Assembly: GCA_016203115.1 (NCBI GenBank)
Contig: JACQNJ010000016.1
Coordinates: forward strand, 1-44,105
From: Candidatus Woesearchaeota archaeon
Lineage (GTDB): Archaea > Nanobdellota > Nanobdellia > SCGC-AAA011-G17 > GW2011-AR20
Direction of reading: 5' to 3'
DNA: 44,105 bases
A program made the position numbers and the translations under genes. Shown piece by piece: positions 37,451 to 44,105 of this stretch. Under the pieces are notes generated by a model. That model was not told the origin of the DNA. It made no database searches and saw only the letters and a program-made list of their open reading frames with translations. The number at the start of each line of letters is the position of its first letter. Within the stretch, counting starts at the first letter, position 1.

Positions 37451-39247
37451 TTATTTTTTCTTCTTTTTTATGATTACAGCTACTATAGCCACTACGATTA
37501 CTATGATTATTAGTATCCATAGCCATGTCAAGCTTGATTTTCCTGTTGCTGTTGTCCCTCCAGTTGGTGTAGGTGTTGTTTCTGGTGTAGGTGTTGTTTC
37601 TACTAATGTTTGCGCAATTTTCTTCATTACAACCTTTGCAGCACCGCCTGAAATGTTTTCTAGCATTACTTCTAGCTCATTAGTGCCATCTCCATCTAGA
37701 TCTAATTGCTTTGATTCACCAACACTTAAAGTAACTTCTACTGGGTCAGATTCGATTACAAGAGTTACTGAATTTGATGTAACCTTCTTGAATCTCACTG
37801 TATGGGAAGTCTTGCTATCTAAGCTGATTGTAGTACTTTGGCCTTCTTTCTTAGCAACTTCAACTGTAGCATCTGCCTCCTTAGCCAAGTTATGGTCAAC
37901 CTTTACTTCAACTGCTGCTCCTGAAGATGAGTCTCCAGCACTACTAGATCCACTGCTACTACTTGAAGATGTTGTAAGATGTGCTGTGAACTGATATGTT
38001 GATGAAGTTGTTTCATAACCTACCCCATCTGTTACCTTACAAGTAAGGCTGTAAGTTCCCGCAGCTTGAGTATCGGCTCCTGTAAATGTTACTGAGGTAG
38101 TTGTTGCTGTCTTTGTCTGTGCATTTGGCTTTGTTAATGTCCACAAGTAAGAGCTTACTCCGCTTCCTGTATCAGATCCTGCACATTTGTATGTTATTGA
38201 GGCTGATGTGTCTATTGATGTAGTAGACGGTGGAGTTACTGTAACTGTTGGATTATATGAATCAATACTGAAATTAAATCCACCCTGAGCACTTGTGTTA
38301 TATATATACGGATGGTTATAGGTGTCATTTGCCTGTATTATAAATGACACTGGGTAGGATTCATTTCCCCTTAAAACAGATACAGGTATTGTTGCATTTA
38401 GCCTATAGATAGAACTTCCATTTGCAGATCCACCTGGAACGCTCATTACTATGGCTGCAGCTGTAATGTTTACTTGTGACCCATTTAGCACATAAAATAC
38501 CCTAGGAAGAGCACCTTCGTCCAAATTCAACTCATTTATAGTTGCATAGATGGTAATAGAAGTGTTCTTTAACCATTTAGTGCTACTGCTGTTTAAGTCT
38601 TCACTACTTGCTTTTAATACTGTTGTTCCATCTGTAACATTTATCTCTGTAACTCTTGGTCTTAAGCCATCAATATATGTTGTGAAAGTTGTAGATTCTA
38701 TGTCTGCCGATCCTGTCACATTATCTGTGAATGAAACATTCCATACATATGCTCCTTCAATACTATCATTTGCAGTTACATTGAATTCTATGCTCAGTCT
38801 AGGAAAATTGTTTGTAGCGTTTGGTGTACTATAATTTCCTTCTATTGTACGTAAGATAACAATATTGGTTGTGTTTGTGATTGTCCAATTCACTGAAGGG
38901 AAACCAAGACCATCTCCAAGACCAACTTTATTATTCATAGAGATAGTGACATTTCTGTTGTTTCTATTAACAAGCCTATAAGCTTGTATTGGGATAGTGA
39001 TATTAACTTCTGAAATAGAATCCGGACCTGTAATATTTATTGTGAAGTTTATAATTTCTGTAACCCCTCCTTTAGTCCACACACTTCCATTAACATATCC
39101 ATTGGAAGCAGAAAGATTTTGTTCATTTCCACTGATATTTACGGCACTCCCTACACTATTGAATGATACTGTGCCTGAAACCAAATAGGCTATCACGATA
39201 AATAAAAAACTTATAAGAAGTAAATCCAATATCCTCTTTTTTTCCAT
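37451..39247 (-). CDS. Secreted surface protein with Ig-like domains, Ser-rich linker and C-terminal TM anchor
   Basis: Signal peptide, many N-x-S/T sequons, SSSSSSGSSSAGDSSSG, C-terminal SSLTWLWILIIIVIVVAIVAVIIKKKKK; SD GGAGG upstream of the ATG at 39247. Confidence 0.75.
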   Translation of the reverse strand: MEKKRILDLLLISFLFIVIAYLVSGTVSFNSVGSAVNISGNEQNLSASNGYVNGSVWTKGGVTEIINFTINITGPDSISEVNITIPIQAYRLVNRNNRNVTISMNNKVGLGDGLGFPSVNWTITNTTNIVILRTIEGNYSTPNATNNFPRLSIEFNVTANDSIEGAYVWNVSFTDNVTGSADIESTTFTTYIDGLRPRVTEINVTDGTTVLKASSEDLNSSSTKWLKNTSITIYATINELNLDEGALPRVFYVLNGSQVNITAAAIVMSVPGGSANGSSIYRLNATIPVSVLRGNESYPVSFIIQANDTYNHPYIYNTSAQGGFNFSIDSYNPTVTVTPPSTTSIDTSASITYKCAGSDTGSGVSSYLWTLTKPNAQTKTATTTSVTFTGADTQAAGTYSLTCKVTDGVGYETTSSTYQFTAHLTTSSSSSSGSSSAGDSSSGAAVEVKVDHNLAKEADATVEVAKKEGQSTTISLDSKTSHTVRFKKVTSNSVTLVIESDPVEVTLSVGESKQLDLDGDGTNELEVMLENISGGAAKVVMKKIAQTLVETTPTPETTPTPTGGTTATGKSSLTWLWILIIIVIVVAIVAVIIKKKKK

Positions 39248-39347
39248 TAATAACACCCTCCTTGTAAATAATTGCACTAAATTATTATAATATTGTAGAG
39301 TTTATAAAAATCAACTGATATTTAAATGTTTCTAACAGCAAGGATAT

Positions 39348-41045
39348 ATGGATAAAGTCGATAAAACCTTGGTTTATTGCATTTTAGGGATTATTTTTTT
39401 GAAAATCCTGTTAGTAAGCATTATCCCTGCTCCTTCTGCATTTAGCGACTCTTATATTTACTCAAAAATGGCGCAAAGCTTCTTTAATTCTGGAGAATTT
39501 TCCATTCATGGAGTGGCAACAAGCTTGTTTCCGCCATTATATCCAATATTCTTGTCTATTTCTTATGTTTTCAAGGATATGGAGAAAGTATTTTTTTTAA
39601 TGAAGATAATAAATGTAATATTATCTACATTAATTTTTATTCCTGCGTATTTATTAGCCAAAGAATTTTTTGAGAAAAAGAAATCTGCTATTATTGCCTT
39701 GCTTGTCTCAATTATCCCTTCTAGTTTTGCTTTTTCTGGTTATTTAATGGCTGAAAATTTACTATATCCCTTGTTTTTAACTTCTTTTTACTTAATTTAT
39801 AAGTCTTTTAACTCTGAAAGTTATAAATTTAACATTTTAGCAGGGATTTTTATTGGATTGAGTTTTTTGACTAAGGTAACAGCCCTTGTTTTATTGATTT
39901 TGACCTTTCTTTATTTAATATACAAACTAAGCATTAAACAAGTAAAGAAAAAGGCTATTTTATTCTTATTTTTTATTTTAACTATCTTGCCTTGGTTTAT
40001 TAGAAATGGAAGATTGTTTGGTTTTAATTTTCAAGGCTTAACAGGTCATTATGCCAAAGAAGCTTCTTTAACACTTAACTTATTTCAAGCAATGCCTAAT
40101 GCTGGAAGCTGGACACTATTATATATTAGCTTTTTAGCTTTAGCTTCTGGGGTTCTCTTCTTTTTAATGAGTTTTAATACAGTGTTCAGCAAAGATAAGA
40201 AAGTCAGAGATTTCTCTTTGCTCGTTTTTGCTGGAGTATTAATTTTAGCAATTATAATAGCGATACCCAATATTAAGGCGGTTAGTTTTTATGATACTAT
40301 ATTACCCTGGTTGCTAGGAAGACCGGTTGGGAGATATATTGATCTTGTTTTGCCTTTAACTATACTTTTAGGATTTATTGGATTTCAAGAATATGAGAAA
40401 AATAGATCTTATTTTGGGATTTCTTTCTTGATAACTTCCTTTTTTGTCATTTTTGGCTCAACATTATTGTTTTTCCCTTTGTTTCCTGTAAATAATATAT
40501 CTTTAACCTGGATTGGTGTTTTAAACTCTATTATTAATCCTTTATTTGAAAGAGGATTGGAAGAGACAAGCTTTTCCTTAATTAATTACATTATATTAAC
40601 TGCTTTATTGTCTCTTATTCTTTTGTTTATTGGGTATCTGCATTATAGTAAAAAATTAATTTTGAAAGAGATTCTGCCATTTATTTTCATATTTTTTATT
40701 ATTTCAAGTTTAGGAGTTTATTCTATTAATTACTATGATTCTAGCAAATATTGGTATAATGGGGACTTGATGAAATCTGGATTATGGCTTAATGGGCGTG
40801 ATCAAGGGGAGTATTCAGTTTTAATTGATGAGAGATATGAAGGAAAGATTTGGAAGAAAGACCAGAGTTCTTTATATGAAGGGGAGGGAAATAACAGTAT
40901 TACAGTAATAGGATTCTGGATTAATAATGAAATAAGAATTGGAAATGTTGAGGAAGCAGAGAGTTTTAAATATGTTATTTCAAAAGACAATTTAAATTTA
41001 AAATTAATCCATGAAGAGGGAGGGATTAAGATTTATGAAACTTGA
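39348..41045 (+). CDS. GT-C family (GT39/ArnT-like) membrane glycosyltransferase
   Basis: SIIPAPSAFSDSYIYSKMAQSFFNSGEFSIHG...PPLYPIFLS and ~12 TM segments. Confidence 0.75.
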   Translation: MDKVDKTLVYCILGIIFLKILLVSIIPAPSAFSDSYIYSKMAQSFFNSGEFSIHGVATSLFPPLYPIFLSISYVFKDMEKVFFLMKIINVILSTLIFIPAYLLAKEFFEKKKSAIIALLVSIIPSSFAFSGYLMAENLLYPLFLTSFYLIYKSFNSESYKFNILAGIFIGLSFLTKVTALVLLILTFLYLIYKLSIKQVKKKAILFLFFILTILPWFIRNGRLFGFNFQGLTGHYAKEASLTLNLFQAMPNAGSWTLLYISFLALASGVLFFLMSFNTVFSKDKKVRDFSLLVFAGVLILAIIIAIPNIKAVSFYDTILPWLLGRPVGRYIDLVLPLTILLGFIGFQEYEKNRSYFGISFLITSFFVIFGSTLLFFPLFPVNNISLTWIGVLNSIINPLFERGLEETSFSLINYIILTALLSLILLFIGYLHYSKKLILKEILPFIFIFFIISSLGVYSINYYDSSKYWYNGDLMKSGLWLNGRDQGEYSVLIDERYEGKIWKKDQSSLYEGEGNNSITVIGFWINNEIRIGNVEEAESFKYVISKDNLNLKLIHEEGGIKIYET

Positions 41046-41874
41046 GATTATTTTACAATGCCCAGAATGCAGAAGCAGTTTAAGAAAAAATAAAGAAGCT
41101 TATAGCTGCAAGAACAAGCATGTTTTTGCATTTTTTGACGGTATATTTGATTTTATTTCTAAAAAAGACAAGAAAAGACTTGAGATTGAATTTAAAGCCC
41201 AGGGGAATGCTGTTGGAAATTATAAAGAGAATGAAGCTTATATGATGAGTTGGAGAAACTGGAAAAAGAAGTTAATTGTTGACAAAATGGGGCTTGTTTT
41301 AGATAATGGTTGTGGGCCTGGAAAACTATCGTTAGTTATTCCTGAAGGGAATACTATCATTGGAAGTGATGTTTCTTTAGACATGTTAAGGGAAGCCAAA
41401 AAAAGAATTAATTTTGTTGTGAGAGCGATGGCTGAGAAACTGCCATTTAAAGATAATACATTTGATGTTGTTTATACTGATTCTATGCTGCATCATCTAA
41501 AAGATCCAGAGGATGGAGTTAAAGAAGTTTATAGAGTCTTGAAGAAAGATGGAATTGCGGTCTTTAGTGAAACGCACGCTGCTTTAATTAATAGGAAATT
41601 GAGAAGAAATGCTTATAAAAACAGAGAAAAATTTTCTGAGTGGCATAAAAATTTTGAGAAAAAAGAATTACTTTCTGCTATAAATTCTTATTTTGAAATT
41701 TACTCTAGTGAAAATGTTAGTTATTTAGGATATATGTATGAGGGAACAAATAGAAAAATTCCCTGTGATAAATATTTAATGAAAACTTTTTTAGCTTTTG
41801 ATAAAATAATTTCTAAAACACCTTTGATTAGAAATCAATCATGGCATATAATTGTTAAGGGTGTGAAGAAATAA
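41035..41874 (+). CDS. SAM-dependent methyltransferase with N-terminal Zn ribbon
   Basis: LQCPECRSSLRKNKEAYSCKNKHVF; LDNGCGPGKLSLVIPEGNTIIGSDVS; FDVVYTDSMLHHLKDPEDGVKEVYRVLK. Confidence 0.9.
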   Translation: MKLEIILQCPECRSSLRKNKEAYSCKNKHVFAFFDGIFDFISKKDKKRLEIEFKAQGNAVGNYKENEAYMMSWRNWKKKLIVDKMGLVLDNGCGPGKLSLVIPEGNTIIGSDVSLDMLREAKKRINFVVRAMAEKLPFKDNTFDVVYTDSMLHHLKDPEDGVKEVYRVLKKDGIAVFSETHAALINRKLRRNAYKNREKFSEWHKNFEKKELLSAINSYFEIYSSENVSYLGYMYEGTNRKIPCDKYLMKTFLAFDKIISKTPLIRNQSWHIIVKGVKK

Positions 41875-41912
41875 GCTTTGCACCAAAAGAGAACTAGTTA
41901 TGGTGCAAAGCT
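41874..41912. repeat. Perfect 12-bp inverted repeat with 15-nt loop
   Basis: AGCTTTGCACCA - 15 nt - TGGTGCAAAGCT immediately after the methyltransferase stop. Confidence 0.9.
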
Positions 41913-41955
41913 AAGAAAAAGTAACCCTTTTAATAGTTTCTTATTTAGAATTTAT

Positions 41956-42192
41956 ATGACAGAGCTAGTTGCATTAGATAGGATAATATTTGAATGTACT
42001 ATTGAGGGTGGAGTTCCTGTAAAAAAGCTAGAGCATGATATCTATAGAATTGCAGATGGAAAAGAAGTTTTGAGTGGACGCGAAGGAGAGGTTATAACTT
42101 TGAGCAGAGAGCAAGAGCTTATGAGAATTCTTGGAAGCGGTGGAGTTTATGCTACTGAGGTGGATTTAAAGCTTCATTATGATGGAAGATGA
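41956..42192 (+). CDS. Small hypothetical protein
   Basis: ATG 41956, overlaps next gene start by 4 nt; MTELVALDRIIFECTIEGGVPVKKLEHDIYRIADGKEVLSG... Confidence 0.5.
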   Translation: MTELVALDRIIFECTIEGGVPVKKLEHDIYRIADGKEVLSGREGEVITLSREQELMRILGSGGVYATEVDLKLHYDGR

Positions 42193-43070
42193 AAAAGATT
42201 ATTATTACAATACCTGCATACAATGAAGAGCAAAGTATTGGTGAAGTAGTTAGTGATATCAAGAAAGTTATGAGCAAAGAGAAACATGATTTTAAGATAT
42301 TAGTTGTTAATGATGGAAGTAATGATAAAACTGAGGAAGTTGCCAAGAAAAATGGGGCTATTGTTGTTTCTCACCCTAGGAATTATGGCTTGGCTGAGGC
42401 TTTCAGGACAGAGCTTAAAGAATGTTTAAGATTAAAAGCTGAAATTATTGTACATACTGATGCTGATGGGCAATATCTAGCTGAGGATATTCCTAAATTA
42501 ATCAAAGAAGTTGAGAATGGATATGACTTAGTTTTAGGGAACAGGTTTGAAGGGGGAATTGAGGAGATGCCTTTGCTTAAAAAATTAGGAAATAAGGCTT
42601 TTTCAAATACTATTTCTAAGATTATAAGACAAGATATAGGAGACTGCCAGACCGGATTTAGGGCTTTTACAAGAAAAGTTGCTGAAAAAATTGAAATTAA
42701 AAGTGATCATACCTATACTCAAGAGCAGATTATCAGATGTGCTAATGAAATGTTTAGGATTAAAGAAATTCCAACTTATTTCAGGAAAAGAAATGGTGAG
42801 AGCAGGTTAATGAGGAATCCTTTTGAATATGCCTTGAAAGCATGGATAAATATCTTAAGAATTTACAGGGATTACCAGCCTTTGAAATTCTTTGGAGCTA
42901 TTGGTTTGTTCTTTTTTAGCGTTGGAGTTTTAATTGGCTTAATGCTAGTGCTGCTATTTTTAACTACTGGGAAAATCGGTCATTTGCCTTTGACAATTTT
43001 AAGCATTATGCTTGTCATTATTGGCGTCCAGATTGGTCTGTTTGGATTTTTGGCGGATATGAAGAGATAG
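42189..43070 (+). CDS. GT2 family polyprenyl-phosphate glycosyltransferase (DPM1-like) with C-terminal TMs
   Basis: IITIPAYNEEQSIGEVV, VVNDGSNDKTEEVAKKNGA, HTDADGQY, DIGDCQTGFRAF. Confidence 0.93.
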   Translation: MKKIIITIPAYNEEQSIGEVVSDIKKVMSKEKHDFKILVVNDGSNDKTEEVAKKNGAIVVSHPRNYGLAEAFRTELKECLRLKAEIIVHTDADGQYLAEDIPKLIKEVENGYDLVLGNRFEGGIEEMPLLKKLGNKAFSNTISKIIRQDIGDCQTGFRAFTRKVAEKIEIKSDHTYTQEQIIRCANEMFRIKEIPTYFRKRNGESRLMRNPFEYALKAWINILRIYRDYQPLKFFGAIGLFFFSVGVLIGLMLVLLFLTTGKIGHLPLTILSIMLVIIGVQIGLFGFLADMKR

Positions 43071-43145
43071 GATTGTTTAGATACAGACCTTATGAATCCA
43101 CCATTTTAATAAATTTTAAATATTAACTTTGATTTATTATTTTGA

Positions 43146-43247
43146 ATAAGTATCCTAAATTTACCAAGGTTCGACAGGACTGGAGAGAGATTAGCACAAA
43201 CAACAATAGAATTCATAAAGGAAAATTTAAAGGGACATAGAAAATAG
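43146..43247 (+). pseudogene. radC 5'-end remnant (start codon ATA, frame truncated)
   Basis: Reads ISILNLPRFDRTGERLAQTTIEF... vs MGILNLPRFDRPGERLKQKGVEV at 44018; gapless DNA similarity from 43109 to ~43200 incl. 22 identical promoter nt; in-frame TGA directly upstream. Confidence 0.75.
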
Positions 43248-43259
43248 CTGAAGGTATTG

Positions 43260-43382
43260 TTAAGCAAGTCTCTTAAAGCGGCCTTTTTTTAGATCTTCGA
43301 GACTATCAGCGAACTGTTTAATTAAATCAAAATCGAGTTTTTCTAGATCCTTCAGACGTTCTCTTTTTTTGATAGTTTTATT
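43260..43382 (-). pseudogene. In-frame 40-codon continuation of the 43383-43691 antitoxin after a TAA
   Basis: Same-frame NKTIKKRERLKDLEKLDFDLIKQFADSLEDLKKGRFKRLA* directly downstream of ...GIEIVLA*. Confidence 0.5.
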
Positions 43383-43691
43383 TTATGCGAGGACAATTTC
43401 TATTCCCTTTTTGCCTTTTGTCAATAGTCCTTGTTTTCCAGATTTGATATTATATTCGTCCGCTAAATCCTTTGGTATTCTTACTGCTATGCTGTTGCCC
43501 CATTTTGCAAATGTTACCTCTTTTGCACTTCTTAGCTTCCTATATTCTGTTGCTAGAACCTTGAGTTGTTTCATGTCCATTAATTCTTCTCCGCATTCTG
43601 AACATTTGTAAGCTTCAAAGTCTACCCCATCTTGTTCCATTATGTCGAACTTTCTTTTCATCATTCCTTTATTGCATATTGGGCATTTCAT
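43383..43691 (-). CDS. Putative antitoxin: YgiT-like zinc-finger + AbrB/SpoVT domain
   Basis: MKCPICNKG...YKCSECGEELMD; VTFAKWGNSIAVRIPKDLADEYNIKSGKQG. Confidence 0.82.
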   Translation of the reverse strand: MKCPICNKGMMKRKFDIMEQDGVDFEAYKCSECGEELMDMKQLKVLATEYRKLRSAKEVTFAKWGNSIAVRIPKDLADEYNIKSGKQGLLTKGKKGIEIVLA

Positions 43692-43692
43692 T

Positions 43693-43935
43693 TTAATTAC
43701 CTCTTTCTATAGTCTTTATTATAATAACTTGACTCGTATCTTCTCCTATACAGATTATTGAACTACTTTTTGATTTTTTAATGAATTTAATTCCATTTTT
43801 TCCAAATCTTTCCGTTTTACCAGTTTTTAGAACATTGTATACTTGATCTGGATATGCTATATTCCTCTGCCTTGCCCGCTTAATAGCGTGAATTGTAATA
43901 AATATTGGCTTGTTTTGGAAATAGATTTCATCCAT
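43693..43935 (-). CDS. Putative toxin, DUF4258-like
   Basis: FITIHAIKRARQRNIAYPDQVYNVLKTGKTERFGKNGIKFI...VIIIKTIERGN; upstream of antitoxin in same arrangement as 4545-5083. Confidence 0.75.
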   Translation of the reverse strand: MDEIYFQNKPIFITIHAIKRARQRNIAYPDQVYNVLKTGKTERFGKNGIKFIKKSKSSSIICIGEDTSQVIIIKTIERGN

Positions 43936-44017
43936 TTAGTATCTACATGGATATACTTGTATATAAATATTTTGTTTTTGATAAATTTTAAATATTAACT
44001 TTAATTTGTTTATTTTA

Positions 44018-44105
44018 ATGGGTATTCTAAATTTACCAAGGTTTGACAGGCCCGGTGAGAGATTAAAACAGAAAGGTGTTGAAGTCTTAAGCAGCTCTGA
44101 TTTAC
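44018..44105 (+). CDS. radC: RadC-family protein, N-terminus (truncated by window end)
   Basis: MGILNLPRFDRPGERLKQKGVEVLSSSDL resembles the RadC N-terminus (DRPREKLL..GVE.LSDAELL). Confidence 0.7.
   Translation, partial: MGILNLPRFDRPGERLKQKGVEVLSSSDL

Noticed and set aside
37356-37994. 212-aa plus-strand ORF
   Set aside because: Antisense to the well-supported surface protein at 37451-39247; composition mirrors its Ser/Thr-rich coding strand
1-44105. CRISPR arrays, transposases or IS elements
   Set aside because: No regularly spaced direct repeats and no transposase/integrase/Cas-like ORF seen; the TA-flanking repeats are only two-copy gene-end duplications

Overview
The window looks archaeal, of the DPANN / Woesearchaeota-Pacearchaeota type. 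This rests on the aRF1, PCNA, TFS, RpoL, MBF1, L31e/L39e/S19e/PDCD5 gene set, TATA-type promoters, an S-layer-like protein, class III-like (pilin-type) signal peptides and intron-containing tRNAs. Main content: (i) a surface-protein/MinD operon; (ii) a ribosomal block S19e-PDCD5-L39e-L31e; (iii) valS and an aRF1 gene carrying a 131-aa mini-intein exactly at the catalytic GGQ|S site; (iv) ScpB, GT-C/GT2 glycosylation genes, MBF1, methyltransferase, RpoL, Sec11-like signal peptidase, TFS, OB-fold protein, PCNA, Tag; (v) a minor-pilin-like/Cys-rich secretome operon; (vi) an S-layer gene with a structured leader; (vii) a glycosyltransferase cluster. The most unusual signals are: two DUF4258-like toxin + zinc-finger/AbrB antitoxin cassettes, each flanked by direct repeats of part of the adjacent host gene (L31e 3' end; radC 5' end); a tiny ORF in the first cassette that shares its C-terminal peptide with L31e and differs from it mostly at synonymous sites; a tRNA-Phe(GAA) best explained by three introns; and the aRF1 intein. 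All calls come from reading the sequence and the supplied ORF translations; no database search was run.
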